DNA of 64,000 nucleotides from Vibrio kanaloae (GTDB lineage Bacteria; Pseudomonadota; Gammaproteobacteria; Enterobacterales; Vibrionaceae), in NCBI RefSeq assembly GCF_024347535.1, contig NZ_AP025497.1, positions 496,001 through 560,000 on the forward strand. Direction: 5' to 3'. A program made the position numbers and the translations under genes. Under the pieces are notes generated by a model, which made no database searches, was not told the origin of the DNA, and saw only the letters and a list, made by a program, of their open reading frames with translations. Numbering within the stretch: position 1 is the stretch's first letter; the number at the start of each line of letters is the position of its first letter. Of this stretch, positions 32,248 through 41,635 are shown in pieces.

Positions 32248-33816
32248 TTGACTGATTTTGCTGCGCGACTAAAGCAAGTTGCAACCAACCCTAAGACCTT
32301 TTCTCAATTTGGTCGTGGTGTTGAAAGGGAAACGTTACGCTACACGGAGGATGGGCACCTTGCTACTGGGCCGCACCCAAAAGCTTTGGGATCTGCGTTG
32401 ATGAACGGATGGGTAACGACCGATTTTTCCGAGTCGTTACTGGAGTTTATTACACCTGTTTCTAACGACGTTCCGACGCTTTTGAATCAATTGTCTGATA
32501 TCCACCATTTCACACAAACCAAGTTAGATGGCGAAAAGATGTGGCCGCTTTCTATGCCTTGCTACGTAGGCAGTGAAGATTATATTCAGCTCGCTCAATA
32601 CGGCACCTCTAATAACGGCAAGATGAAGACGCTATATCGCGAAGGCTTAAAGCGTCGTTACGGTAGTCTGATGCAGATTATTTCCGGTGTTCACTTCAAC
32701 TTCTCTTTCCCAGATAGTTTTTGGGATAGCTTGTTTGGAGAGCAAACAGAAGAAGCGCGTTGTAAATCTAAGTCCGATGCTTACTTTGGTTTGATTCGTA
32801 ATTACTACCGTTTTGGTTGGTTAATCCCATATTTCTTCGGCGCTTCGCCTGCACTATGTCCTTCTTTCATCAAAGGAAGAGAGACAAAGCTACCTTTTGA
32901 AAAGATAGGCGAAACGCTGTATTTACCAAATGCAACAGCACTACGTCTGAGCGATCTTGGCTATACTAACAGTGCACAAAGTGTGCTGAAAATTGGCTTT
33001 AATAGCCTAGAACAGTACTTAGACGGATTGAACCAAGCGATTCGGACACCATCGGAAGAGTTTGCCGAAATTGGTACTAAAGTTGATGGTGAATACCGTC
33101 AGTTGAATAGTAACGTTCTTCAAATCGAGAATGAGCTTTATGCGCCAATTCGTCCTAAGCGTGTCGCGAAAAGTGGTGAGAAGCCATCAGAAGCACTCGC
33201 GCGTGGCGGTGTCGAATATATTGAAGTTCGTTCTTTAGACGTAAACCCGTTCAGTTCAATTGGTATTAATGAGCAGCAGGTCCGCTTCCTCGATCTATTC
33301 TTAACGTGGAGCGTGTTAACGGATTCTGCGGAGATGGATAACTGTGAGTTGGAATGCTGGCGTGATAACTGGAACAAGGTGATCTTAGAAGGTCGTCAAG
33401 TTGGCCTAGAGCTTCAAATTGGTTGTCATGGCGAGCGATTGTCTCTGCAAGATTGGGCGAAGCGAGTCTTCAAAGACCTACGTTCTATTGCCGAGATGAT
33501 GGACGCTGAGCAAGGTGGTCGTGCATACCAAGAAACTTGTGATACGCTGGGATCTTGGATTGATAACCCTGAACTGACTATTTCTGGCCAATTGCTAGAA
33601 GAGACTAAAAAACTGGGTGGCTTAGGTAAAGTAGGCTGCGCGTTAGGAAATGCTTACGCTCAACAACATGCAGCACATCAATATAAAGTGTATTCAGCTG
33701 AGTTGATGGAAGCCGAAGTTCGACGTTCAATGATTGATCAACAGCAAAGTGAAGAAGCCAGCACTCAAGATTTTGATAGCTTCTTAGCGGATTACTTTTC
33801 GTATTTAAAAGCATAG
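32248..33816 (+). CDS. gshA: Glutamate-cysteine ligase
   Basis: GshA makes gamma-glutamylcysteine, the first step to glutathione. The 522 residues match the gammaproteobacterial type 1 family (E. coli 518): [29 protein letters not shown] with ATP/Mg-binding Glu residues, [10 protein letters not shown], and [18 protein letters not shown]. Translation appears to start with TTG at 32248, as no in-frame ATG occurs until residue 52; E. coli gshA also begins with UUG. The ribosome-binding site is weak, fitting low translation. The gap before it (100 bp) has no clear terminator. Confidence 0.95.
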   Translation: MTDFAARLKQVATNPKTFSQFGRGVERETLRYTEDGHLATGPHPKALGSALMNGWVTTDFSESLLEFITPVSNDVPTLLNQLSDIHHFTQTKLDGEKMWPLSMPCYVGSEDYIQLAQYGTSNNGKMKTLYREGLKRRYGSLMQIISGVHFNFSFPDSFWDSLFGEQTEEARCKSKSDAYFGLIRNYYRFGWLIPYFFGASPALCPSFIKGRETKLPFEKIGETLYLPNATALRLSDLGYTNSAQSVLKIGFNSLEQYLDGLNQAIRTPSEEFAEIGTKVDGEYRQLNSNVLQIENELYAPIRPKRVAKSGEKPSEALARGGVEYIEVRSLDVNPFSSIGINEQQVRFLDLFLTWSVLTDSAEMDNCELECWRDNWNKVILEGRQVGLELQIGCHGERLSLQDWAKRVFKDLRSIAEMMDAEQGGRAYQETCDTLGSWIDNPELTISGQLLEETKKLGGLGKVGCALGNAYAQQHAAHQYKVYSAELMEAEVRRSMIDQQQSEEASTQDFDSFLADYFSYLKA

Positions 33817-33823
33817 CGAGACT

Positions 33824-34477
33824 TTGGTGGAAAGGAAGCAAGCCTTATTAGGTCAACCTATTCATGTAAGTGGTAAATGGTCACCGGTGGTGACTGTTGG
33901 TGTTGTCTCTAGTTTATTGGTTGGATGTGCAACACCGCCACCTAAGCAGCAAGATAACCTGTGCAGTATTTTCAGAGAGCACTCTTCATGGTATGAAGGT
34001 GCATTGGATATGCAAGAAGAGTGGGGCACGCCGATTAACGTAGCGATGGCTTTTGTGAAACAAGAGAGTAGCTTTCGTCATGATGCACGCCCACCCAAAG
34101 ATTACCTTCTTGGCTTTATCCCTTGGGGGCGGGTAAGCAGCGCCTACGGGTATGCGCAAGCGCAAGATCCTGCTTGGGAATACTTTCAAAAAGCGACCAA
34201 TAACGGTGGGTCAAGAACCAATTTCGATGATTCATTGATGTTCATTGGTTGGTATACCAGCGAGACTCGTCGTCAGCTTGGTATCTCGTTGTGGGATCCG
34301 TATAACCAATATCTGGCCTATCATGAAGGGCGTGGTGGTTATAAGCGTCAATCATACAAAAGCAAACCATCTTTGATTAAGGTGGCTCGCAAAGTCGAAC
34401 AGCAAGCAAAAGATTATGGATGGCAACTGAAACAGTGCCGCAAAGAACTGGAAGACAATCGAAGTTGGTTTTTCTAA
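33824..34477 (+). CDS. Lytic-transglycosylase-like lipoprotein
   Basis: A product of about 217 residues, starting at TTG 33824 or the neighbouring GTG 33827, since no ATG precedes the lipobox. A membrane signal runs to SSLLVGC. The segment INVAMAFVKQESSFRHD resembles the soluble lytic transglycosylase (SLT) motif with catalytic Glu in QESSF, and SSAYGYAQAQDPAWEYF echoes the SLT GYAQ region. The later YLAYHEGRGGYKRQ is also family-like. It lies 8 bp after gshA and 25 bp before luxS. The peptidoglycan activity is inferred, and the weak start makes the N terminus uncertain. Confidence 0.75.
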   Translation: MVERKQALLGQPIHVSGKWSPVVTVGVVSSLLVGCATPPPKQQDNLCSIFREHSSWYEGALDMQEEWGTPINVAMAFVKQESSFRHDARPPKDYLLGFIPWGRVSSAYGYAQAQDPAWEYFQKATNNGGSRTNFDDSLMFIGWYTSETRRQLGISLWDPYNQYLAYHEGRGGYKRQSYKSKPSLIKVARKVEQQAKDYGWQLKQCRKELEDNRSWFF

Positions 34478-34501
34478 AGCCAACCGTCATGGAGAAGAGC
34501 A

Positions 34502-35020
34502 ATGCCTTTATTAGATAGTTTCACTGTTGATCATACACGCATGAACGCACCAGCCGTTCGTGTCGCGAAAACAATGCAAACCCCAAAAGGGGATACCATC
34601 ACTGTGTTTGACTTGCGTTTTACCGCGCCAAACAAAGATATCCTATCTGAGAAAGGTATCCATACGCTAGAGCACCTATACGCTGGATTCATGCGTAATC
34701 AACTGAACGGTTCAGATGTAGAGATTATCGATATCTCACCGATGGGGTGTCGTACCGGTTTCTACATGAGCCTGATTGGTACGCCTACAGAGCAACAAGT
34801 GGCAGACGGATGGTTGGCTGCAATGCAAGACGTACTGAAAGTTGAGAATCAAAATAAGATCCCTGAACTGAACGAATACCAATGTGGTACCGCGGCAATG
34901 CACTCTTTGGATGAAGCGAAAGAGATCGCTAACGCGATCATCGCTGCAGGTATTTCTGTAAACAAGAATGATGAACTGGCATTGCCAGAGTCGATGCTTC
35001 AAGAGCTTAAAATTGACTAA
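34502..35020 (+). CDS. luxS: S-ribosylhomocysteine lyase (AI-2 synthase)
   Basis: LuxS cleaves S-ribosylhomocysteine to homocysteine and DPD, the precursor of autoinducer-2. The 172 residues carry the metal ligands His54 and His58 in HTLEH, with Glu57 as catalytic base, and Cys128 in [12 protein letters not shown]. Cys83 in MGCRTG is the second catalytic residue. GGAGAAGAGC precedes the ATG. It follows gshA and the transglycosylase-like gene. The product links to the quorum-sensing regulator encoded at 56937. Confidence 0.98.
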   Translation: MPLLDSFTVDHTRMNAPAVRVAKTMQTPKGDTITVFDLRFTAPNKDILSEKGIHTLEHLYAGFMRNQLNGSDVEIIDISPMGCRTGFYMSLIGTPTEQQVADGWLAAMQDVLKVENQNKIPELNEYQCGTAAMHSLDEAKEIANAIIAAGISVNKNDELALPESMLQELKID

Positions 35021-35052
35021 CCACTTCTTAGTTCACATTGAATCTTGATATC

Positions 35053-35084
35053 AAAAGGCCCGCTTCATTGAACCGGGCCTTTTT
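35053..35084 (+). terminator. Rho-independent terminator after luxS
   Basis: A 10-bp GC-rich stem (35053-35062 with 35074-35083) with an 11-nt loop ends in T residues. Confidence 0.88.
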
Positions 35085-35147
35085 GGTTTTCGTAATTTTA
35101 GTTTTCGTAATATAGTGGTTTAAGTTATGACTCACTTACACCTATTA

Positions 35148-36419
35148 TTACCCGTTAACGACTTGCGGGAATACGCGTACTAGTTTGATACGGTTTTCTT
35201 TTAGTTCAAGTATTTCCATGGGGTGACTGGCAACCTGAACGCTAAGATGACTCTCAGGGATGTCCTCAAGATGTTCCAATATCAACCCATTAAGTGTTCT
35301 AGGGCCATTGGTTGGTAGTGCCCATTGCAGGCCTTTATTAATGTCTCGGATATTGGCACTGCCTTCAATTAAAAAACTGCCATCACTTTGTGGCGTGATC
35401 TCTTCAGATAGGCTTGGTGTCATTGAAGTCGTAAACTCACCCACGATCTCTTCAAGAATATCTTCTAGCGTAACCAAGCCGTTGATATCGCCATACTCAT
35501 CGACAATTAAACCAATACGTTGTTTATTGCGCTGGAATTTAAGCAGTTGAATGTTGAGTGGCGTGGATTCTGGAATAAAGTAGATTTCGTCTGCCGCGCG
35601 CAAAAGTGTTTCTTTATTGAACTCGTTTTTTTCAAGCATCAAACGGTAAGCTTCTCGTAGCCTCAGCATACCAACCACTTCATCTATCTGATCACGGTAT
35701 AGAACCACACGACCATGAGGAGAGTGAGTGAGTTGGCGGACGATAGACTTCCAATCGTCATTGATGTCGATGCCGGTGATTTCATTTCGAGGCACCATAA
35801 GGTCATTCACGGTGACGTGCTCTAAATCTAAGATAGAGACCAACATATCTTGGTGACGTTGAGGTATCAGGCCTCCTGCCTCATTTACCACAGTTCTGAG
35901 CTCTTCTGAGCTTAAGTGATCGGTCGCATCGTGACTGGTTGTGACCCCTAATATACGAATAAAGCCATTAGTAATGAAGTTAACCAAGATCACCAGTGGT
36001 GACATTACCTTCATTAGTATCATCAATAAAATGCTGCTGGCGTAGGAGACGCGTTCAGGAAATAGAGAGGCAATGGTTTTTGGTGTTACCTCGGAAAATA
36101 CAAGGATCACCAGAGTTAGAGTACCAGTCGCGATAGCCACACCGATATCTCCGTAGATACGCATACCAAGGATAGTAGCAATCGCTGATGCTAGAATGTT
36201 GACGAGATTGTTGCCGATGAGAATGAGGCCAATCAATCTATCTGGACGGCTCAGAAGTTTTTCTACGCGTTTGGCACCTTTATGACCCGTATTGGCCAAG
36301 TGCTTTAAACGGTAGCGGTTCAGGGACATCATGCCCGTTTCTGAACCAGAGAAGTAACCAGAAATTACAATGAGACACGCGAGTAGCGCAAATAAGATAC
36401 CCGTTGATATGTCGTCCAA
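35148..36419 (-). CDS. CNNM/CorB family protein (HlyC/CorC, YfjD-like)
   Basis: A 423-residue membrane protein. The N-terminal CNNM/DUF21 domain (about 1-190) has four hydrophobic segments and SGYFSGSETGMMSLNRYRLKH near its start. Two CBS domains follow (about 205-330, VPRNEITGIDINDDW; IGLIVDEYGDINGLVTLEDILEEIVGEF) and a C-terminal CorC/HlyC transporter-associated domain. Family members are linked to Mg2+ and Co2+ efflux or resistance. In E. coli yfjD also stands beside ypjD and ffh. It is the second gene of a probable minus-strand unit after ypjD, 128 bp downstream. Confidence 0.88.
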   Translation of the reverse strand: MDDISTGILFALLACLIVISGYFSGSETGMMSLNRYRLKHLANTGHKGAKRVEKLLSRPDRLIGLILIGNNLVNILASAIATILGMRIYGDIGVAIATGTLTLVILVFSEVTPKTIASLFPERVSYASSILLMILMKVMSPLVILVNFITNGFIRILGVTTSHDATDHLSSEELRTVVNEAGGLIPQRHQDMLVSILDLEHVTVNDLMVPRNEITGIDINDDWKSIVRQLTHSPHGRVVLYRDQIDEVVGMLRLREAYRLMLEKNEFNKETLLRAADEIYFIPESTPLNIQLLKFQRNKQRIGLIVDEYGDINGLVTLEDILEEIVGEFTTSMTPSLSEEITPQSDGSFLIEGSANIRDINKGLQWALPTNGPRTLNGLILEHLEDIPESHLSVQVASHPMEILELKENRIKLVRVFPQVVNG

Positions 36420-36547
36420 AACTATTCTTTTCCTATTTGTGTATCTTGATTAATTTATGACCGAACATGGTCGAGATGTCAATTGAATATATCGTACTCA
36501 ATATTTTAAAGGCAAGGGATGCGGTACCTTGCCTTTAATTTTGGGGA

Positions 36548-37351
36548 TTAACTTAGGATGATTTCTTGAACGAAGCGACTACCAAAGTAGGCTAAAGTGA
36601 GCATGCCTGCGCCAGCTAATGCGAACCATGTGACTTTTTGTCCGCGCCAGCCTTTTTGATAGTGGCCCCATAGAAGGATGGAGTAGATAACCCAAGCAAT
36701 AAACGACAATACGGCTTTGTGTGCCTTTCCTTGAGCAAACATATCTTGTACGAAGATAAGCCCAGTCAACAATGTACCTGTTAATAAGCCATTCCCGATA
36801 AGAATGATCTTGAAAAGCTGTCGTTCCACCATCATTAATGGAGGTAGGTTAGGGTTTATCACTAAGGCTTTTTTCTTTTTAAGTTTGTGATCTAGCCACG
36901 CAAGTTGCAGGGCGTATAGCGCACCGATAGTTAACGTTGCGTATGAGAATAGAGCCAAAGAGATGTGTACGAGCAGTTTTGGATCATGCTCTAAATGTTT
37001 GATGAATGTGCTTGGAAGGAAAGTTGCGGCCATCAAATTAAGCGCAGCGAAGCTATAAACGACTGGCAAGATAAACCACAGTCGGGTTTTGAGCATAGCA
37101 CCACTCATCACCAGTGAGATGATTAAACTAATTAATGAAGCAACGTTCAAGATACTGAGGTTTTGACCACTGGCATTAAAGATTAAATCGCCAAGCAACC
37201 AAGCATGGAAAGCTAACGCAAGTAAGGCGCTGATAAACACCGTTTTTACACGGATTCCTGTTTGGTGCACGAGACCTGGAATGATCGTGGAAATCGCCAT
37301 TGTATAAAGAAAGGCTGCTGCGATCGCAATAAGACTGTCCATGGTATCCAT
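36548..37351 (-). CDS. ypjD: Cytochrome c assembly family inner membrane protein YpjD
   Basis: A 267-residue protein with eight or so hydrophobic helices and a CcmC/CcsA-like core (HISLALFSYATLTIGALYALQLAWL; VLSFIAWVIYSILLWGHYQKGWRGQ). It resembles the heme-handling cytochrome assembly fold, but a heme function in YpjD is not shown. It is divergent from ffh, sharing a 191-bp promoter region. It starts at either of two closely spaced in-frame ATGs (37351, 37342). It is upstream of the CorB-like gene in E. coli as here. Confidence 0.85.
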   Translation of the reverse strand: MDTMDSLIAIAAAFLYTMAISTIIPGLVHQTGIRVKTVFISALLALAFHAWLLGDLIFNASGQNLSILNVASLISLIISLVMSGAMLKTRLWFILPVVYSFAALNLMAATFLPSTFIKHLEHDPKLLVHISLALFSYATLTIGALYALQLAWLDHKLKKKKALVINPNLPPLMMVERQLFKIILIGNGLLTGTLLTGLIFVQDMFAQGKAHKAVLSFIAWVIYSILLWGHYQKGWRGQKVTWFALAGAGMLTLAYFGSRFVQEIILS

Positions 37352-37542
37352 TTAAATGATTACTAATAGACGAATTATACCTCGCATCGCTCTTTGGGGC
37401 TATGGTGAACCTCACTCAATTCCAAGTGAACAATGTCTCACATCACAAGCGCGGATGATTAACGCTCTACAACGGGTATGACTCTAATCCACGCTAATGT
37501 ATACTCACAGTAATAGTCGCAGGATTGAGCGAAGAGAAAACT

Positions 37543-38928
37543 ATGTTTGATAATTTAACGGATCGTCTATCCAAAACGCTGAAAAATATCAGCGGTAAAG
37601 GTCGCCTGACCGAAGACAATATTAAAGAGACGCTGCGTGAAGTTCGTATGGCACTACTTGAAGCCGACGTTGCGCTGCCTGTTGTCCGCGATTTTGTTAA
37701 GCGCGTAAAAGAAGGTGCGGTAGGTGTTGAGGTTTCTAAATCTCTCACACCTGGGCAAGAATTCATTAAGATCGTTCAAGCTGAACTTGAAGCGGTAATG
37801 GGTGAGTCTAACGAGGCTCTGAACCTAGCAGCGCAACCGCCAGCCGTTATCTTAATGGCAGGTCTACAAGGTGCAGGTAAAACCACATCGGTAGGTAAGC
37901 TATCTAAGCTTCTAACCGAGCGCGACAAGAAAAAAGTCTTGGTCGTGTCTGCCGACGTTTACCGTCCAGCGGCGATCAAACAGCTTGAAACGTTAGCAAG
38001 CGATGTTGGTGTAGACTTCTTCCCGTCTTCATCTGATCAAAAACCTCTTGATATAGCCAACGCTGCAATCGATCACGCTAAGAAGAAGTTCTACGACGTG
38101 CTATTAGTCGATACCGCTGGTCGTTTGGCTATCGATGAAGAGATGATGGGCGAGATCAAAGAGCTTCATACTGCAATTAATCCAGTAGAGACGCTGTTCG
38201 TTGTTGATGCGATGACAGGTCAAGATGCTGCGAACACTGCAAAAGCTTTTGGTGATGCGCTGCCACTAACCGGTGTTGTCTTAACGAAAGTGGATGGTGA
38301 TGCGCGTGGTGGTGCTGCACTGTCTGTACGTCATATCACTGGTAAACCGATTAAATTCTTAGGGGTTGGTGAAAAGACTGATGCACTAGAACCATTCCAC
38401 CCAGATCGTGTAGCTTCTCGTATTCTTGGTATGGGTGACGTACTGTCTCTTATTGAAGATCTACAGAAAAACGTTGATACCGAGAAAGCAGAGAAACTGG
38501 CTAAGAAGTTCAAAGAGAAGAAAGGCTTTGACCTTGAAGACTTCCGTGAGCAGCTTGGTCAGATGCACAATATGGGTGGTATGATGGGCATGATGGATAA
38601 GCTTCCAGGCATGTCCCAACTACCGGACAACGTTAAAGATAAAGTTGATGACAAGATGTTCAAGCAGATGGAAGCGATCATCAACTCTATGACAATGAAA
38701 GAGCGTCAACGTCCTGACCTAATCAAAGGCTCACGCAAAAAGCGTATTGCTGCTGGTTCAGGTACACAGGTACAAGATGTAAACCGTATGCTTAAGCAAT
38801 TCACCCAAATGCAGAAGATGATGAAGAAGATGCAGAAAGGTGGCATGAAAGGCATGATGCGCAACATGCAAGGTATGATGGGCGGCGGTGGTGGTATGGG
38901 CGGTGGCTTTAACCCATTCGGCCGATAA
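37543..38928 (+). CDS. ffh: Signal recognition particle protein Ffh
   Basis: Ffh with 4.5S RNA binds signal sequences of nascent inner-membrane proteins and docks at FtsY. From the ATG at 37543 it has 461 residues starting MFDNLTDRLSKTL; an upstream TTG at 37525 would add six residues. The G domain has GLQGAGKTTSVGKLSKLL, DTAGRLAIDEEM and TKVDGDARGGA. The C-terminal M domain has the signal-binding methionines in MMGMMDKLPGM and KMQKGGMKGMM, and ends in a Gly/Met-rich tail. It precedes the rpsP operon as in E. coli. Confidence 0.98.
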   Translation: MFDNLTDRLSKTLKNISGKGRLTEDNIKETLREVRMALLEADVALPVVRDFVKRVKEGAVGVEVSKSLTPGQEFIKIVQAELEAVMGESNEALNLAAQPPAVILMAGLQGAGKTTSVGKLSKLLTERDKKKVLVVSADVYRPAAIKQLETLASDVGVDFFPSSSDQKPLDIANAAIDHAKKKFYDVLLVDTAGRLAIDEEMMGEIKELHTAINPVETLFVVDAMTGQDAANTAKAFGDALPLTGVVLTKVDGDARGGAALSVRHITGKPIKFLGVGEKTDALEPFHPDRVASRILGMGDVLSLIEDLQKNVDTEKAEKLAKKFKEKKGFDLEDFREQLGQMHNMGGMMGMMDKLPGMSQLPDNVKDKVDDKMFKQMEAIINSMTMKERQRPDLIKGSRKKRIAAGSGTQVQDVNRMLKQFTQMQKMMKKMQKGGMKGMMRNMQGMMGGGGGMGGGFNPFGR

Positions 38929-39018
38929 TCTATAAATGTAACCTTTAGCTACGTTACTTTTCATAGTGTTAGCTGTGTCACGGAAAGTGTATGGTGGCTA
39001 TGTTGGTGAAAAAACAGC

Positions 39019-39107
39019 TAAAGCCCTTGCATTGCACCGGAATAAGAGTAAAATTCCGGGGCTTTAATTTGGCACGAGACCCCAAGCTATTACTTAGACT
39101 TGGGGTT
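39019..39107 (+). promoter_or_regulatory. Structured leader of the rpsP operon
   Basis: Two hairpins lie in the 211-bp gap before rpsP. The first pairs 39019-39025 with 39060-39066 (7 bp) and 39037-39043 with 39053-39059 (7 bp), leaving an 11-nt bulge on the left side and a 9-nt loop. The second pairs 39079-39086 with 39099-39106 (8 bp), followed by AT-rich DNA 33 nt before the rpsP start. Either could be an ffh terminator; the bulged first stem has the look of a regulatory leader. No named leader motif is recognised. Confidence 0.5.
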
Positions 39108-39139
39108 AATTATTTTATTAAGAAAGCAAAGAGGACGAC

Positions 39140-39388
39140 ATGGTAACCATTCGTTTGGCACGTCACGGTGCAAAGAAGCGCCCATTTTATCAAATCGTAG
39201 TTGCGGATAGCCGTAACTCTGTAACTGGCCGTTTCATCGAGAAAGTAGGTTTCTTTAACCCTACTGCTCAAGGTCAAGAAGAAGGTCTACGTCTAGACCT
39301 AGATCGTGTTAACCACTGGGTTGGTCAAGGCGCATCTCTATCTGATCGTGTAGCTAAGCTAGTTAAAGACGCTCAAAAAGCGGCTTAA
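39140..39388 (+). CDS. rpsP: 30S ribosomal protein S16
   Basis: The 82-residue protein begins [25 protein letters not shown] and contains [12 protein letters not shown], the hallmarks of bS16, which is needed for 30S assembly. It starts the rpsP-rimM-trmD-rplS operon. AAAGAGGACG precedes the ATG. Confidence 0.98.
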   Translation: MVTIRLARHGAKKRPFYQIVVADSRNSVTGRFIEKVGFFNPTAQGQEEGLRLDLDRVNHWVGQGASLSDRVAKLVKDAQKAA

Positions 39389-39412
39389 TTCTTTTTTAAA
39401 GAGAAATAGCTT

Positions 39413-39967
39413 ATGTCGATGAAGGATAAAGAAACTATGAGCGAGCAAAACAATAGAATTGTCATGGGTAAACTTGGGTCTACCTATGGTATTCGTGGCT
39501 GGCTTAAAGTGTTCTCCTACACAGACAATGCTGAAAGCATATTTGATTACACCCCTTGGTATTTAAACCAAAAGGGTAAGTGGGTTGAGTACAAAGTTGA
39601 GAGCTGGAAACGTCATGGCCAAGGTTATGTATGTAAGCTAGCGGGATTAGATGTTCGTGAAGACGCGCAACTGATGACTAACTTTGAAATTGCTATTGAC
39701 CCTGCTTCGTTACCTGAATTGTCAGAAGATGAATTCTACTGGCGTGAATTGTTTGGTATGCAAGTTTTTACTACTAAAGGTTACGACCTTGGTAAGGTCA
39801 CAGACCTATTAGAGACTGGCTCGAACGATGTTCTCGTAATCAAAGCAAATCTTAAAGATGCTTTTGGTCAAAAGGAACGGTTAGTACCGTACCTTGAAGA
39901 GCAAGTGGTCAAGAAAGTTGATCGCGAAGCTCGACGGATCGAAGTTGACTGGGATCCTGGATTCTAA
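39413..39967 (+). CDS. rimM: 16S rRNA processing protein RimM
   Basis: RimM helps mature the 16S rRNA 3' domain and binds S19. The 184-residue product has the N-terminal beta-barrel ([22 protein letters not shown]) and the PRC-barrel C-terminal domain ([37 protein letters not shown], then [12 protein letters not shown]). The start at 39413 ([12 protein letters not shown]) resembles other Vibrio annotations; the ATG at 39437 is an alternative. It is 24 bp downstream of rpsP and 26 bp before trmD. Confidence 0.96.
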   Translation: MSMKDKETMSEQNNRIVMGKLGSTYGIRGWLKVFSYTDNAESIFDYTPWYLNQKGKWVEYKVESWKRHGQGYVCKLAGLDVREDAQLMTNFEIAIDPASLPELSEDEFYWRELFGMQVFTTKGYDLGKVTDLLETGSNDVLVIKANLKDAFGQKERLVPYLEEQVVKKVDREARRIEVDWDPGF

Positions 39968-39993
39968 TTCCAAATTACAGAGCGAGAGAACAC

Positions 39994-40734
39994 ATGTGGG
40001 TTGGCGTAATAAGCCTGTTTCCTGAAATGTTCCGTTCTGTTACTGATTTTGGAGTAACAGGTCAAGCGGTTAAAAAAGGTCTTTTATCTATTGAGACATG
40101 GAATCCTCGTGATTTCACTCATGATAAACATCGCACTGTTGATGACAGACCTTACGGTGGTGGTCCTGGCATGTTAATGATGGTTCAGCCTTTGCGCGAT
40201 GCTATCCAAACTGCCAAGCAAGCATCACCGGGAAAGACGAAGGTTATCTATCTTTCACCTCAAGGTCGTAAACTCGACCAAAAAGGTGTTGAAGAGTTGG
40301 CAACAAACGAGAACTTACTTCTTATTTGTGGTCGCTACGAAGGGGTAGATGAGCGCATCATTCAATCAGAAGTCGACGAAGAATGGTCGATTGGTGATTT
40401 TGTGATGACGGGTGGCGAATTGCCAGCCATGACGCTGATTGATTCAGTCTCTCGGTTTATTCCGGGTGTACTTGGAGATTTCGCTTCAGCAGAAGAAGAT
40501 TCTTTTGCAAATGGTTTGCTAGATTGTCCCCATTATACGCGCCCTGAGGTGCTAGATGATAAAGATGTGCCATCGGTACTCAAGTCTGGAAACCATAAGG
40601 ACATTCGTCGCTGGCGATTGAAACAATCGTTGGGCCGAACTTGGCTAAGAAGACCAGAACTCCTGGAAAACCTAGCTCTGACTGACGAACAGGAACAATT
40701 ACTGGCTGAATTCATTAAAGAGCAACGCTCTTAA
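39994..40734 (+). CDS. trmD: tRNA (guanine(37)-N1)-methyltransferase TrmD
   Basis: TrmD methylates G37 next to the anticodon using SAM, preventing +1 frameshifts. The 246 residues have the SPOUT trefoil-knot SAM site ([37 protein letters not shown]) and an N-terminal [13 protein letters not shown] segment. The catalytic Asp lies in the SADED-like stretch [22 protein letters not shown]. The start follows AGAGCGAGAGA. It is the third gene of the ribosomal operon. Confidence 0.97.
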   Translation: MWVGVISLFPEMFRSVTDFGVTGQAVKKGLLSIETWNPRDFTHDKHRTVDDRPYGGGPGMLMMVQPLRDAIQTAKQASPGKTKVIYLSPQGRKLDQKGVEELATNENLLLICGRYEGVDERIIQSEVDEEWSIGDFVMTGGELPAMTLIDSVSRFIPGVLGDFASAEEDSFANGLLDCPHYTRPEVLDDKDVPSVLKSGNHKDIRRWRLKQSLGRTWLRRPELLENLALTDEQEQLLAEFIKEQRS

Positions 40735-40793
40735 CGAAAAGCAAGCAGTAACCTATTAAATTTAGTATCAGTTTATTCTAGGAATTTATACAA

Positions 40794-41147
40794 ATGAGCA
40801 ACATCATCAAGGCTCTTGAAGAAGAGCAACTAAAATCAGACCTTCCTAAATTCGCACCAGGTGACACTGTTGTAGTTCAGGTTAAGGTAAAAGAAGGTGA
40901 CCGTGAGCGTCTACAGGCTTTCGAAGGCGTTGTAATTGCTATTCGTAACCGTGGTCTACACTCTGCATTTACAGTTCGTAAGATCTCGAACGGTGAAGGC
41001 GTAGAACGTGCGTTCCAAACTCACTCTCCAATCGTTGATAGCATCGAAGTTAAACGCCGTGGTGCAGTACGTCGTGCCAAGTTGTACTACCTACGTGAGC
41101 GTTCTGGTAAGTCAGCTCGTATTAAAGAGAAGCTTACTAAAAAGTAA
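40794..41147 (+). CDS. rplS: 50S ribosomal protein L19
   Basis: The 117-residue bL19 contains [70 protein letters not shown]. It lies at the 30S-50S interface. It is the last gene of the operon, with a 59-bp gap after trmD and a strong terminator behind it. Confidence 0.98.
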   Translation: MSNIIKALEEEQLKSDLPKFAPGDTVVVQVKVKEGDRERLQAFEGVVIAIRNRGLHSAFTVRKISNGEGVERAFQTHSPIVDSIEVKRRGAVRRAKLYYLRERSGKSARIKEKLTKK

Positions 41148-41168
41148 TTCTTTTTGCATTCTATCGAT

Positions 41169-41198
41169 AAAAGCGGAGCCATTTGGCTCCGCTTTTTT
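41169..41198 (+). terminator. Rho-independent terminator after rplS
   Basis: A perfect 12-bp stem (41169-41180 with 41185-41196) with an ATTT loop is followed by T residues. Confidence 0.92.
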
Positions 41199-41280
41199 GT
41201 GTCTGTAATTTAGAGCCGAGCAGGCAAGAGAGTCTCAATTCGCTCGTTCCTCGCTCTTGAGGAAACAAGGAATCACCGGC

Positions 41281-41314
41281 AATAAAAAAGGATTGACGTT
41301 AAACGCCAACCCTT
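41281..41314 (-). terminator. Terminator of the pil-coaE-zapD-yacG unit
   Basis: On the minus strand, a stem formed by 41288-41298 and 41304-41314 (two G-U pairs) is followed by a T-run (complement of the A-run 41284-41289). It lies about 45 nt beyond the yacG stop. Confidence 0.75.
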
Positions 41315-41330
41315 CAAAATTTACTCGCTA

Positions 41331-41362
41331 GGCTTAGTGGCTTAGTGGCTTAGTGGCTTAGT
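41331..41362 (+). repeat. 8-bp tandem repeat over the yacG stop codon
   Basis: Four exact copies of GGCTTAGT in a row. The last copy includes the yacG stop codon (TAA on the minus strand at 41358-41360), so the stop itself is part of the repeat. Confidence 0.9.
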
Positions 41363-41555
41363 GTGGATCTTCCGACCAACCATCGCTATCCGACATGTCT
41401 GGTGCGCCAGCGATGCTGTTCTCTTCATCTGCCCATTCACCAAAATCAATCATCTGACATTGCTTACTGCAAAACGGGCGATGTGGGCTTTGTTCACCCC
41501 ATTCAACGTCAGTATTACATTGAGGGCATTTAACGATGGTGATTTTCTTCGACAT
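41358..41555 (-). CDS. yacG: DNA gyrase inhibitor YacG
   Basis: A 65-residue zinc-finger protein starting [19 protein letters not shown], with four cysteines in CPQC and CSKQC that bind Zn. E. coli YacG binds GyrB and inhibits gyrase. The ATG at 41555 fits family length; the open frame extends 30 codons upstream but would overlap zapD and lacks support. It ends the minus-strand series from pilA. The acidic C-terminal tail ([19 protein letters not shown]) is typical. Confidence 0.92.
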   Translation of the reverse strand: MSKKITIVKCPQCNTDVEWGEQSPHRPFCSKQCQMIDFGEWADEENSIAGAPDMSDSDGWSEDPH

Positions 41556-41635
41556 AGTGATTCTTAATTTGAGGGGGAATAATAGTGAGTTTAGGCTCGA
41601 GTGAGCACTCAAGCCAAACGATAAAAGGAAATTAA

